A model generated the notes under the pieces. It saw only the letters and a list, made by a program, of their open reading frames with translations, was not told the DNA's origin and did no database searches. Shown piece after piece: positions 1 to 7,266 of a DNA stretch of 9,865 bases. The position numbers were made by a program, and so were the translations under genes. This DNA comes from an uncultured Eubacteriales bacterium (GTDB taxonomy: Bacteria > Bacillota > Clostridia > Eubacteriales > Anaerofustaceae). Every line of letters begins with the position of its first letter. Positions within the stretch are counted from its first letter, which is position 1. Location: assembly GCA_902796565.1 (NCBI GenBank), contig CADBPP010000158.1, positions 1 to 9,865 on the forward strand. Direction: 5' to 3'.

Positions 1-986
1 GCCTGGGCAAGGCCGGCGAACCATCCCGCTGCCAGAAGAGGATTGAGGGATGTTATGGGGGCAGCGACGAACGCCGTCAGCACCGAGAGAATATGTCCGC
101 CGCACAGCAGAACCCCAAGGGCTGAGAAGGTCCCGTTGTAGATTATCCACTGCTTAAGCTGTTCAAGGAACGATCCGGTGTCCTTAGCAGCGGTAAAAGC
201 GAACATGGCGATGATAAGGGCGGGAATGATCCATCCGATGATCCTTCCTCCGATACCGGGCGCAGGGACCGTATCGATCTCCTTTATCCTCTCCGGAGAG
301 GATCCTTCCTTTATATATGTATCTATCCCGATGGTGTGGGCGGCCCCCACCACTGCCACCACAGTGTCTCCGGGGGCGTTACGGATGCCGTTCGCCAGGT
401 ACTCATCCCTCTCGTCCACAAGGTAGCGCTTGAGCTCCGGGAAGCTCCCGGAGAGCTCTCCCATCGCCGCTTCCAGCATGTCCCGGGTCTTTAAGTTCTC
501 AAGATCCTCATCTGTGATCTCCTCGTCGTCCACGAAGCTGAAGATCAGGTTGAACAGAAGCTTCATCTTCCCGATAAAGCTCATTTTCCTCCAGATCCGC
601 AGAAACGTGGTCCGGATGTTCCTGTCTATGGTCACGATATCGGCTCCGGTCTCCTCCGCGGCCCTGATCGATGACATCATCTCCTGGCCCACCTGGGAAT
701 TGAGCTTCCCGCCGAGTCTTTTCTGATAGCTTGAAAGTATTATGTTCGCCAGAAGGAACGCCACCCTTTTCTGCTTGATGACATCCACTATGTCCGTGTC
801 GCTCCACTTTTTGGGGTTTTTGAGATTATTGAGCCTTTCGCTGTCCAGTTCGATGCATACGCTGTCGGGGCGTACTTCCTTTATCAGGCTGTAGGCCTCC
901 TCCGCGCTGGCGCCGGATACATGGGCGGTCCCCAGTACATATATCTTTTTTCCGTCAATAGTGTATTCAGTTACGTTCGAATCCAT
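1..986 (-). CDS. TraB/PrgY-family membrane protein (3' end beyond the window)
   Basis: The reading frame is open from the ATG at 986-984 to the left edge, giving 328 residues without a stop, so the C-terminus is missing. The N-terminal domain has the TraB/GumN/Tiki fold signatures. A first GxxH motif (GTAH, H22) is followed by the acidic IELD motif (E46), the segment GQEMMSSIRAAEETGADI (about 100-117), the ERDEY stretch (192-196) and a second GxxH motif (GAAH, H217). A hydrophobic C-terminal part starts near residue 248, as in the long bacterial and archaeal TraB proteins. The family includes the enterococcal pheromone-shutdown protein TraB/PrgY and the Tiki metalloproteases, whose GxxH and Glu residues bind metal. 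A membrane-bound metal-dependent peptidase is therefore plausible, but the substrate is unknown. An AGAGGA element lies 4 bases before the start. Family assignment is confident; function is inference. Confidence 0.88.
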   Translation of the reverse strand, partial: MDSNVTEYTIDGKKIYVLGTAHVSGASAEEAYSLIKEVRPDSVCIELDSERLNNLKNPKKWSDTDIVDVIKQKRVAFLLANIILSSYQKRLGGKLNSQVGQEMMSSIRAAEETGADIVTIDRNIRTTFLRIWRKMSFIGKMKLLFNLIFSFVDDEEITDEDLENLKTRDMLEAAMGELSGSFPELKRYLVDERDEYLANGIRNAPGDTVVAVVGAAHTIGIDTYIKEGSSPERIKEIDTVPAPGIGGRIIGWIIPALIIAMFAFTAAKDTGSFLEQLKQWIIYNGTFSALGVLLCGGHILSVLTAFVAAPITSLNPLLAAGWFAGLAQ

Positions 987-1008
987 TTTGTCCTCTTTTC
1001 GCCGTACC

Positions 1009-1037
1009 ATTATACTGTATCGGCGCACCTCAGTGAA
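1009..1037 (-). promoter_or_regulatory. Promoter of the TraB-family gene
   Basis: On the minus strand a perfect TATAAT (1014-1009) lies 17 bp downstream of TTCACT (1037-1032), which matches 4 of 6 bases of a sigma-A -35 box. It would start transcription about 15-20 bases before the ATG at 986. The -35 box overlaps the stop codon of the possible small ORF at 1030-1200. Confidence 0.6.
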
Positions 1038-1200
1038 GTCCCGCGGGGCAAAAATCGCATCCTTCCCAATAATGTATTCCCTTTACAGAGAAGAAAACGG
1101 GTTTCCCACGATAATGACCGGAAGCAGGTGCTTTCGGGTCCTCTCCTGCAGGACATGCTTTTTCCCCTTTTTTCTGTCTTGCGCCCGCCTCTTCACCCAT
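1030..1200 (-). CDS. Possible 56-residue small protein, unrecognised
   Basis: The frame runs from the ATG at 1200-1198 to the TGA at 1032-1030. The main support is AGGAGG placed 7 bases before the ATG, a near-ideal ribosome binding site that is hard to get by chance. An in-frame TAG sits 6 bases before the ATG, so the start is well defined. The protein begins MGEEAGARQKKGEKACPAGE. It is basic and Lys/Gly-rich in its first half and ends in an aromatic/Cys-containing segment with YWEGCDFC (a CxxC pair, Cys48 and Cys51) just before the C-terminus. I recognise no family. I also see no clear promoter upstream on this strand, and codon use is unremarkable. It could be a real small gene read together with the TraB gene, or a fortuitous ORF in a 360-base intergenic region. 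Confidence 0.3.
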   Translation of the reverse strand: MGEEAGARQKKGEKACPAGEDPKAPASGHYRGKPVFFSVKGIHYWEGCDFCPAGLH

Positions 1201-1345
1201 GAACTATCCTCCTGCGCGGATCTATGAGGAAAACGCGGATATGTCCTTTTCGTCCGGCAGAGCCTGCCGGAGCTCCCTTGACCGGCATGATCCTGTACAG
1301 TTCGCCCCAAAGTTAATATTTCGGCATCCTGTGGGCCCAAAAGAC
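1038..1345. other. Intergenic region between the divergent TraB gene and liv operon
   Basis: Apart from the possible small minus-strand ORF, this stretch holds an 8-bp inverted repeat, TCCGGCAG-AGC-CTGCCGGA (1253-1271). It has no T-tract on either side, so it does not look like an intrinsic terminator. I see no tRNA and no known riboswitch core here. Confidence 0.4.
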
Positions 1346-1374
1346 TTGACAACTTGCATTTTATTAAGTAATAT
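1346..1374 (+). promoter_or_regulatory. Promoter of the liv operon
   Basis: A perfect -35 box TTGACA (1346-1351) is followed after 17 bp by TAATAT (1369-1374), a 4-of-6 match to the -10 box. The surrounding DNA is much more AT-rich than the coding regions. Transcription would begin near 1381, leaving a leader of about 60 bases before the binding-protein gene. Confidence 0.75.
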
Positions 1375-1376
1375 GG

Positions 1377-1406
1377 TAAAAATGTTTATTATAAAAAACA
1401 TTTTTA
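1377..1406. promoter_or_regulatory. AT-rich dyad at the liv transcription start (possible operator)
   Basis: An 11-bp perfect inverted repeat, TAAAAATGTTT (1377-1387) and AAACATTTTTA (1396-1406), is separated by 8 bases. It begins 3 bases after the -10 box and covers the predicted transcription start. Position and symmetry suit binding of a dimeric repressor. A weak AU-rich hairpin at the 5' end of the mRNA is the alternative. It does not match the CodY consensus as I know it. Confidence 0.45.
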
Positions 1407-1441
1407 GCTATTCTACCAATTATATTTTGCGGAGGAAAATA

Positions 1442-2638
1442 ATGAAAAGATTTGTATCTGTCCTTCTCATTCTTCTCCTTTGCCTGTCCGTATTCGCGTG
1501 CGGAGCAAAGGATGACAAGAAGGATAACCCCAACGGAAACGTTGTCGAAGGCAACGTCATCTATGTAGGCGTTTTCGAGCCCACCACCGGTGAGAACGGC
1601 GGCGGCGGAATGCAGGAAGTCCTGGGTATCCGCTACGCCCACAGCCTCTTCAACACCGTTACCATCAACGGCACCGAATATGAGATCGAGCTCGTTGAAG
1701 TCGACAACCAGTCCGACAAGACCGCTGCCGTCACAGCAGCCCAGACACTGGTGTCATCCAACGTCATTGCGGTCCTCGGTTCCTACGGTTCCGGAGTCTC
1801 CATCGCCGCCGGCGAGACCTTTGCCAACGCCAAGGTCCCCGCAGTGGGAGTTTCCTGCACCAATCCCCAGGTCACCGAAGGCAACGACTGGTACTTCAGA
1901 GTATGCTTCCTCGATCCCTTCCAGGGCACCGTAATGGCCAGCTATGCATGGGATCAGGGCTACACCAAGGCAGCCATCATCAGCCAGAACGGCGATGACT
2001 ACTCGACCGGCCTTGCCGCATACTTCAAGATCGCCTTCGAGAAGCTCGGCGGAGAGATCGTAGCCGAAGAGACATATCAGACCAACGAGACAGACTTCAA
2101 CGCCATCCTGACCAAGGTCAACGCCAGCGGAGCGGAAGTCCTCTTCGTACCTTCATCCATCCAGACAGCCACACTGCTGCTGCCCCAGGCAAAGGCCCTC
2201 GGAGTAACGGCACACATCATGGCCGGCGATACATGGGAGAACGAGACCATCATCTCCGACGCCGCTGAGGGAGTCACATTCTCCACCTTCTTCGATGAGA
2301 ACAACGACGCCAACGAGATCGCCAAGGAATTCGTTGCCGGATTCAAGGCATGGCTGAACGCTGATCCCGAGAACCTGAAGCTCAACGGCGGCACCGACGG
2401 AGTCGCTGCTGTTTCTGCCCTCGGATTCGACGCGTACATGGTAGTATATGAGGCTCTCCAGAATCTGGCAGACACCAATTCAGTCGCGATGCGCGATGCT
2501 CTTATCGCCACCGACTACATGGGAGTCACCGGTTCCGTCACCTTCAACGAGGTGGGAGACGCAAACAAGGATACTGCGTACATCAAGACCGTCCAGGGAG
2601 GAAAGTTCGTATTCATCAAGACCCAGGTCGCCGAATAA
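1442..2638 (+). CDS. livK: Branched-chain amino acid ABC transporter, substrate-binding lipoprotein
   Basis: This is the extracellular binding protein that captures branched-chain or related amino acids and delivers them to LivHM. The ATG at 1442 is preceded by GGAGG with 6-base spacing. It begins a classic lipoprotein signal: MKRF, a hydrophobic stretch, then the lipobox VFAC with the lipidated Cys at residue 20. A Lys/Asp/Asn-rich linker follows. The mature protein has the Leu/Ile/Val-binding (Peripla_BP_6) pattern: a first strand IYVGVFEPTTG (40-50) and the ligand-loop region AVLGSYGSGVSIAAGE, followed by two lobes. At 398 residues the length fits the family. An in-frame ATG at 1199 would add 81 unrelated residues across the promoter and bury the signal peptide, so it is rejected. 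The ligand could be another amino acid or a short amide, because the fold does not fix specificity. Confidence 0.95.
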   Translation: MKRFVSVLLILLLCLSVFACGAKDDKKDNPNGNVVEGNVIYVGVFEPTTGENGGGGMQEVLGIRYAHSLFNTVTINGTEYEIELVEVDNQSDKTAAVTAAQTLVSSNVIAVLGSYGSGVSIAAGETFANAKVPAVGVSCTNPQVTEGNDWYFRVCFLDPFQGTVMASYAWDQGYTKAAIISQNGDDYSTGLAAYFKIAFEKLGGEIVAEETYQTNETDFNAILTKVNASGAEVLFVPSSIQTATLLLPQAKALGVTAHIMAGDTWENETIISDAAEGVTFSTFFDENNDANEIAKEFVAGFKAWLNADPENLKLNGGTDGVAAVSALGFDAYMVVYEALQNLADTNSVAMRDALIATDYMGVTGSVTFNEVGDANKDTAYIKTVQGGKFVFIKTQVAE

Positions 2639-2662
2639 TACTCATCCTAACAAAGTGACAAC

Positions 2663-2698
2663 GGCGGGAGCGGTTAATACTCCCGCCTTTTCTTTATT
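2663..2698 (+). terminator. Hairpin with U-tract between livK and livH
   Basis: An 8-bp stem GGCGGGAG (2663-2670) / CTCCCGCC (2680-2687) with a 9-base loop is followed by TTTTCTTTATT. It looks like an intrinsic terminator inside the operon. No promoter is visible between it and livH, so it probably works as a partial terminator or as a 3' stabiliser. Either would leave more livK message than permease message, as expected for a binding protein needed in excess. Confidence 0.75.
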
Positions 2699-2721
2699 AC
2701 TGAACCGTACAGGGTAGGACT

Positions 2722-3609
2722 ATGTCATTAACCACATTTTTACAGCATTGTCTGACCGGCATATCCATAGGCAGCATCTACGCTCTGATAGCCATAGGAT
2801 ATACCATGGTCTACGGTATACTGCGTCTGATCAATTTCGCCCACGGCGATATCTTCATGATGGCGGCGTACTTTATGATATTTGCCATGGTGGACTTCAT
2901 GATCCCGTGGTACATATCCTTTATTATAGTGATCGCGGGGACGATCCTTCTTGGCATCCTCATCGAAAGGATAGCCTACGCTCCGCTGAGGAGCTCCCCC
3001 CGTATGTCCATAATGATTTCCGCTATAGGAGTTTCGTACTTCCTGCAGAATCTCGCGACGTATCTGTTCTCGGCCCTGCCGAAATCATATCCGTCGATAC
3101 CGTTTCTGAACAATACGATAAAGCTCGGAGAAGTGTCCACCTCGCTGGTAACTTTCATCACACCGGTGCTCACGGTGGCGCTCGTCTTCGTGCTGATCTT
3201 TCTTATAAACCACACTAAGATAGGTATGGCCATGAGAGCCGTCTCCAGGGATTTCGAGACATCGAAACTCATGGGCATCAAGATCGACAGGGTCATAAGC
3301 ATCACCTTCGCCATCGGATGTTTCCTGGCGGCGGTGGGAAGCGTACTGTACTTCACTCCCCGCCCAAGTGTTTATCCCCTGGCGGGCTCCCTGCCTGGCC
3401 TCAAGTGCTTCATAGCGGCCGTGTTCGGCGGCATAGGCTCCATCCCCGGAGCGGTGGTGGGAGGCTTCATCATCGGCCTCTCGGAGACCTTCATTAAGGC
3501 ACTGGGCTATTCCGAATATTCCGACGTGTTCACGTTCATACTGCTCATCGCGGTGCTGCTTATAAGGCCCACGGGACTCTTCGGTGAGAAAACGGAGGAA
3601 AAGGTATGA
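2722..3609 (+). CDS. livH: Branched-chain amino acid ABC transporter, permease LivH
   Basis: This is one of the two inner-membrane channel subunits. At 295 residues it has the usual LivH length and about eight hydrophobic segments. Family-typical blocks are visible: GSIYALIAIGYTMVYGILRL near residues 17-36, directly followed by INFAHGDIFM. The cytoplasmic loop MAMRAVSRDFETSKLMGI, which couples to the ATPases, comes later. The C-terminal block is FGGIGSIPGAVVGGFIIGLSE. The ATG at 2722 has AGGG 7 bases upstream, a modest ribosome site. The gene lies 83 bases after livK, with the internal terminator in the gap, and its TGA overlaps the livM start as ATGA. Confidence 0.95.
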   Translation: MSLTTFLQHCLTGISIGSIYALIAIGYTMVYGILRLINFAHGDIFMMAAYFMIFAMVDFMIPWYISFIIVIAGTILLGILIERIAYAPLRSSPRMSIMISAIGVSYFLQNLATYLFSALPKSYPSIPFLNNTIKLGEVSTSLVTFITPVLTVALVFVLIFLINHTKIGMAMRAVSRDFETSKLMGIKIDRVISITFAIGCFLAAVGSVLYFTPRPSVYPLAGSLPGLKCFIAAVFGGIGSIPGAVVGGFIIGLSETFIKALGYSEYSDVFTFILLIAVLLIRPTGLFGEKTEEKV

Positions 3610-4685
3610 AAAAGCGCACAAAACTTATTCTTGATCTCCTTCTCGCCGCCGTCGCCGTCGCTCTGCTGGTGACGGTGGACATGACCACAAAATCCACGTC
3701 AATGCTGCGCACCGTACTGCAGATGGGCTCCATCTACGCTCTGGTGGCGGTCTCCATGAACCTCCTTAACGGCTTTACGGGCCTCTTCAGTCTGGGTCAG
3801 GCGGGCTTCATGGCGGTGGGGGCCTATACCTTCGCCATCATCACCATCCCGGTGAACGCCAAGGGAGGAGTGTATTATCTCTACGGCGTGAACGACGCCA
3901 TCAAGAACATCGCACTGCCGGTGATCCCGGCACTGATCATCGCGGGACTGGTGGCGGCCCTTTTCGCATTCCTGATAGGAGCCCCGGTCCTTAAGCTGAA
4001 GAGCGACTACTTTGCCATAGCCACTCTGGGCTTTTCCGAGATCGTCAGGATGCTCATCGCCTCCAGCGGTCTTGTCACCATAACCAACGGGAGCTTCGGC
4101 CTCAAGAAGATCCCGGGCTTTGACAGCTTCTATTCACCGTTCATCGTATCAGCCGTGTGCATAGCGCTGATCGTGCTCATCATAAACTCCTCCTACGGAA
4201 GGGCCTTCAAGGCCATAAGGGAGGACGAGATAGCGGCGGAAGCCATGGGAATAAACCTGGCCAGGACCAAGATCCTCGCCTTTGTCATCAGCTCGTTCTT
4301 CGCCGGAATCGGAGGAGCACTGCTGGCCCAGTATCTGGGAGCCATCACCTCCACCACCTTCCCGGTGAAGCTCACCTATGACATATTGCTGATCGTGGTC
4401 ATCGGAGGCATGGGCTCCGTAACGGGAAGCATCATTTCCTCCTTCCTGGTGATCGCCGGCAAGGAATGGTGGCTGCGCTTCCTGGATCAGGAGCACTACA
4501 TCGGTTCCTTCAGGGTGCCCCTTTTAAAGAGCGGCTTCAGGATGGTGGTCTTCTCCGTGGTGCTCATGGTGGTGGTCCTCTTCTTCAGAAGGGGCATAAT
4601 GGGCAACAATGAATTCAGCTGGGAGAGGATCGCGGCAAGATTTGCCGGAAAGAAGAAAACTTCCGAAACGGAGGCGGGCAAATGA
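3606..4685 (+). CDS. livM: Branched-chain amino acid ABC transporter, permease LivM
   Basis: This is the second membrane subunit, which pairs with LivH. It has 359 residues and begins with a short basic N-terminus (MKKRTK) and a transmembrane segment. LivM-family blocks are MNLLNGFTGLFSLGQAGFM, LKLKSDYFAIATLGFSEIVR and the coupling loop GRAFKAIREDEIAAEAMGI, which docks on the ATPase. The last block is GGMGSVTGSIISSF. The C-terminal tail is charged (KKKTSETEAGK). The start overlaps the livH stop by 4 bases (ATGA) and has GGAGG at 3594-3598, 7 bases away, so translational coupling is likely. The stop overlaps livG in the same way. Confidence 0.95.
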   Translation: MKKRTKLILDLLLAAVAVALLVTVDMTTKSTSMLRTVLQMGSIYALVAVSMNLLNGFTGLFSLGQAGFMAVGAYTFAIITIPVNAKGGVYYLYGVNDAIKNIALPVIPALIIAGLVAALFAFLIGAPVLKLKSDYFAIATLGFSEIVRMLIASSGLVTITNGSFGLKKIPGFDSFYSPFIVSAVCIALIVLIINSSYGRAFKAIREDEIAAEAMGINLARTKILAFVISSFFAGIGGALLAQYLGAITSTTFPVKLTYDILLIVVIGGMGSVTGSIISSFLVIAGKEWWLRFLDQEHYIGSFRVPLLKSGFRMVVFSVVLMVVVLFFRRGIMGNNEFSWERIAARFAGKKKTSETEAGK

Positions 4686-5533
4686 GCGACAACATCCTTG
4701 AACTGAAAAACATCACCATGCAGTTCGGCGGCGTGGTGGCCGTGGACGATTTCTCCATGGACGTGAAAAAGGGAAGCATAACCGCCCTTATCGGACCCAA
4801 CGGAGCCGGAAAGACCACGGTCTTCAATACCATCACAGGGGTATATCATCCCACAGCGGGAGAAATATTCTTCGACGGGCAGAGGATAATCTCCGGCCGC
4901 CCGGAAGGCAAAATGAAAAAGCTCTACGCGGGAACGAACAAAAGCTTCCCCGACAAGGCGGAGTACAAGACACCGGACAGGCTCGCGTATCTCGGCATCG
5001 CCAGGACCTTCCAGAACATCAGGCTCTTCTCGGACCTTACGGTATTCGAGAACGTCCTCATCGCCAAACATATGAGGGCAAAGCAGAACATCTTCTCCGC
5101 CACTCTGAGACTCAATTCAAAAGAGGAAAAGAGGATGCGCGACGAGGCGATGGAGCTATTGGAAATACAGAACATGGCCCATCTGAAGGACGAGAAGGCT
5201 TCCAGCCTTCCCTACGGCATGCAGAGAAGGCTGGAGATAGCCAGGGCACTGGCTACGGATCCGAAGCTTCTTTTGCTGGACGAGCCCGCCGCGGGCATGA
5301 ATCCTCAGGAGACGCTGGAACTGACGGCCTTCGTTTCCGATATCAGGGACCGCTACGATCTGTCGGTGCTTTTGATCGAGCACCACATGCAGATCGTCAT
5401 GGATATCTCCGATATGATCTACGTACTGGACTTCGGCAAAAAGATCGCCCAGGGCGTTCCCGACGAAGTACAGAACGACCCGCATGTTATAGAAGCTTAT
5501 CTGGGGGTGGATGAAGATGTTGCTGAAAATTAA
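4682..5533 (+). CDS. livG: Branched-chain amino acid ABC transporter, ATPase LivG
   Basis: This is one of the two cytoplasmic ATPases that power the transporter. Visible motifs are Walker A GPNGAGKT (38-45), the Q-loop Gln111 in ARTFQNIRLF, and the signature LPYGMQRRLEIARAL (176-190), where LPYGM replaces LSGGQ as is common in LivG. Walker B is LLLLDEP (196-202) and the H-loop is His234 in LIEHHM. The C-terminal IEAYLG motif is the LivG/LptB-type end. It has 283 residues, longer than E. coli LivG as I recall it (about 255). The excess is an insertion of about 24 residues between the Walker A domain and the Q-loop (about 72-97, containing PEGKMKKLYAG). GGAGG at 4670-4674 precedes the ATG by 7 bases. 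The livF gene starts inside its 3' end. Confidence 0.95.
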   Translation: MSDNILELKNITMQFGGVVAVDDFSMDVKKGSITALIGPNGAGKTTVFNTITGVYHPTAGEIFFDGQRIISGRPEGKMKKLYAGTNKSFPDKAEYKTPDRLAYLGIARTFQNIRLFSDLTVFENVLIAKHMRAKQNIFSATLRLNSKEEKRMRDEAMELLEIQNMAHLKDEKASSLPYGMQRRLEIARALATDPKLLLLDEPAAGMNPQETLELTAFVSDIRDRYDLSVLLIEHHMQIVMDISDMIYVLDFGKKIAQGVPDEVQNDPHVIEAYLGVDEDVAEN

Positions 5534-6218
5534 TGATCTTAATGTTAGCTACGGCGCCATCCACGCCGTAAGGGGCATCAGCTTCGAGGTGGAGGAAGGC
5601 AGCATCGTGACCCTGATCGGCGCCAACGGCGCCGGGAAGTCCACCACGCTGAAGGCCATAGCGGGCCTTCTGGCACCCGAAAGCGGCACCATAGAGTACT
5701 GCGGCGAGAACATCGCGGGCATGGACGCCACGGACATCGTAAAGAAAGGCATCACCCTGGTGCCCGAAGGCAGAAGGATCTTTTCCGACCTTTCCGTACT
5801 GGAGAACATAAAGATAGGGGCATATCTCAGAAAGGACGATCTCACCGAAGACATCGAGACGGTATATTCCCTGTTCCCCATCCTCAAAGAGCGCAACTGG
5901 CAGCAGGCCGGAACCCTCTCCGGAGGCGAGCAGCAGATGCTGGCCGTCGGCAGGGCCCTTATGAGCAAGCCTAAGCTGATAATGATGGACGAGCCCTCCC
6001 TGGGCCTCTCCCCCATCTATGTCAAGAACATCTTCGATATCATAAGGAAGATCAGCTCCACCGGAGTCACGATCCTTCTTATCGAGCAGAACGCCAACAT
6101 GGCCCTCAAGATCGCCGACAGGGCCTACGTTCTGGAAACGGGGCTCATCACCATGGAGGGCACGGGTCAGGAACTGCTGGAGAACCAGAAGGTCAGAGAC
6201 GCTTATCTCGGACACTGA
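5511..6218 (+). CDS. livF: Branched-chain amino acid ABC transporter, ATPase LivF
   Basis: This is the second ATPase of the transporter and the last gene of the operon. Motifs are Walker A GANGAGKS (37-44), the LVPEGRRIF block typical of LivF (83-91), signature LSGGEQQMLAVGRAL (136-150), Walker B LIMMDEP (156-162) and the H-loop region LLIEQNA, where LivF proteins have Gln. The C-terminus DAYLGH is normal. It has 235 residues. It overlaps livG by 23 bases. Two start codons compete: the ATG at 5511 lies only 3 bases after the GGGGGTGG purine run, while the ATG at 5517 has better spacing. The true protein may therefore begin MLLKIND, two residues shorter. Confidence 0.95.
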   Translation: MKMLLKINDLNVSYGAIHAVRGISFEVEEGSIVTLIGANGAGKSTTLKAIAGLLAPESGTIEYCGENIAGMDATDIVKKGITLVPEGRRIFSDLSVLENIKIGAYLRKDDLTEDIETVYSLFPILKERNWQQAGTLSGGEQQMLAVGRALMSKPKLIMMDEPSLGLSPIYVKNIFDIIRKISSTGVTILLIEQNANMALKIADRAYVLETGLITMEGTGQELLENQKVRDAYLGH

Positions 6219-6236
6219 GATATTCCGGGACATTTT

Positions 6237-6264
6237 AAAAGGACTGCGAAGGCAGTCCTTTTTT
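6237..6264. terminator. Bidirectional terminator between livF and the CPBP protease gene
   Basis: A GC-rich 7-bp stem GGACTGC/GCAGTCC with a GAAG loop is flanked by AAAA on the left and TTTTTT on the right. The stem can extend to 11 bp (6237-6247 with 6252-6262). A U-tract is available on both strands, so it can end the liv operon on the plus strand and the convergent protease gene on the minus strand. Confidence 0.9.
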
Positions 6265-6277
6265 ATCATCGACAGTA

Positions 6278-7135
6278 TTACGCTTTCTTCGGTTCTCTGA
6301 GGGGCGGCTTCTCCTTTTTCCATATGCTCTTCACGGTGAAGACGCCCAGAGCCACAGCCAGGAAGTAGTAGCACAGAAGCCCTGGCTTCGTCTCCATGAA
6401 CTCCGCGAAATGAGGTATCTCGATAATGAAGTTCGACAGATTGAAGAATGAATGCATCAGTATCGGCACGATGATGTTCTCGTACCTGGAGTAGGCCTTC
6501 GTGATGATATATCCCATCAGGAAGGTGTACATCATCTGCAGCGCGCTTCCCAGGTGCATCACCCCGAAGAGTATGGCGGTGAGCATCACCGCGTCCTTTT
6601 CATCCATTATGCCTCGCAGACGGTTGAATAGCACACCCCTTACCATTATCTCCTCGGAGACCGGAGAGATGAGACCCAAAAGAAGCATGTCGAGGTAAAC
6701 AGTCCCCGTGAACACCGGTGATATGGCGTCCTCATTGGCGGAGATGTATTCGGAGATATCGAAGAAGCCTCCGACCATCACCAGGAGCACGTCCACGGCG
6801 AGAAATATGGCTATTCCGTATACCGCGGCCTTTATCAGGTCCATGGCTGCAAGACGGTTCTCATATATGAGCTCATGCTCCCTGCGCTCGTTTCGGAGAT
6901 AGCCCGGCATAAGGATCGCGGTAAGCACGAGACACATCGCGGCCTCCAGCTCGAAGGCGTAGCGGAGGGAATACTCCATGGCAGTCTCCACGGAAAGGGG
7001 CGTGGATAGATCCAGTCCATGATATCTGGACATGATGAACACGAATGCCGTGGATACCGCCAGGTTCACTGCATAGAATATGAATACTGGACTCAGAGCG
7101 TACATGACCCCGCGGGGCCTGTTCTTTTTTTCCAT
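6278..7135 (-). CDS. CPBP (CAAX/Abi-type) intramembrane metalloprotease
   Basis: This is a 285-residue polytopic membrane protein with the three CPBP motifs in order: SEEIMVRG (EExxxR: E161, E162, R166), FGVMH (FxxxH: H194) and MHSFFN (HxxxN: H228, N232). These residues form the active site in Rce1-like glutamate intramembrane proteases. Hydrophobic segments precede and surround the motifs, and the tail is short and basic (KKEKPPLREPKKA). Roles known for bacterial members range from bacteriocin self-immunity to membrane protein processing. Nothing nearby indicates which applies here. The frame is open upstream to 7372, but that extension crosses the rplU leader and promoter. I prefer ATG 7135 (MEKKNRPRG); ATG 7153 is possible. 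Neither has a good Shine-Dalgarno. Confidence 0.85.
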   Translation of the reverse strand: MEKKNRPRGVMYALSPVFIFYAVNLAVSTAFVFIMSRYHGLDLSTPLSVETAMEYSLRYAFELEAAMCLVLTAILMPGYLRNERREHELIYENRLAAMDLIKAAVYGIAIFLAVDVLLVMVGGFFDISEYISANEDAISPVFTGTVYLDMLLLGLISPVSEEIMVRGVLFNRLRGIMDEKDAVMLTAILFGVMHLGSALQMMYTFLMGYIITKAYSRYENIIVPILMHSFFNLSNFIIEIPHFAEFMETKPGLLCYYFLAVALGVFTVKSIWKKEKPPLREPKKA

Positions 7136-7141
7136 AAGAAG

Positions 7142-7170
7142 AGTATAATACATAAGAGCCCGGTATCCAA
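7142..7170 (-). promoter_or_regulatory. Possible promoter of the CPBP protease gene
   Basis: On the minus strand TATACT (7147-7142), within TATTATACT, lies 17 bp downstream of a weak TTGGAT (7170-7165). Transcription would start at about the ATG at 7135, which would give a leaderless or nearly leaderless message. That would fit the missing ribosome binding site. The -35 match is poor, so this is tentative. Confidence 0.35.
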
Positions 7171-7231
7171 AAATATGTTGGAACAATTGCTTTTTTATGT
7201 CTTCAGTCTTCAAAAAACCGAAGGATTCTTC

Positions 7232-7261
7232 TTGACATTCTTCCTCCCTGTGTAATATAAT
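7232..7261 (+). promoter_or_regulatory. Promoter of rplU-prp-rpmA
   Basis: Perfect TTGACA (7232-7237) and perfect TATAAT (7256-7261) hexamers are separated by 18 bp. This strong housekeeping promoter suits a ribosomal protein operon. The start would fall near 7267, leaving a leader of about 95 bases. Confidence 0.88.
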
Positions 7262-7266
7262 AAATC

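Noticed and set aside
1253..1271. 8-bp inverted repeat considered as a terminator
   Set aside because: It has no T-tract on either strand and sits in the middle of an intergenic region with no gene end nearby.
1199..1441. In-frame upstream ATG that would extend LivK by 81 residues
   Set aside because: It crosses the promoter and dyad, would bury the lipoprotein signal, and the ATG at 1442 has GGAGG at ideal spacing.
3085..3621. 178-residue antisense frame over livH, and similar long antisense frames over livG and the acetyltransferase gene
   Set aside because: They have no ribosome sites and no recognisable domains, and they lie wholly over well-supported genes in GC-rich DNA.
5487..6374. 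295-residue antisense frame over livF
   Set aside because: It is a shadow of livF codon bias. livF itself has every ATPase motif, and the antisense frame would also read through the terminator.
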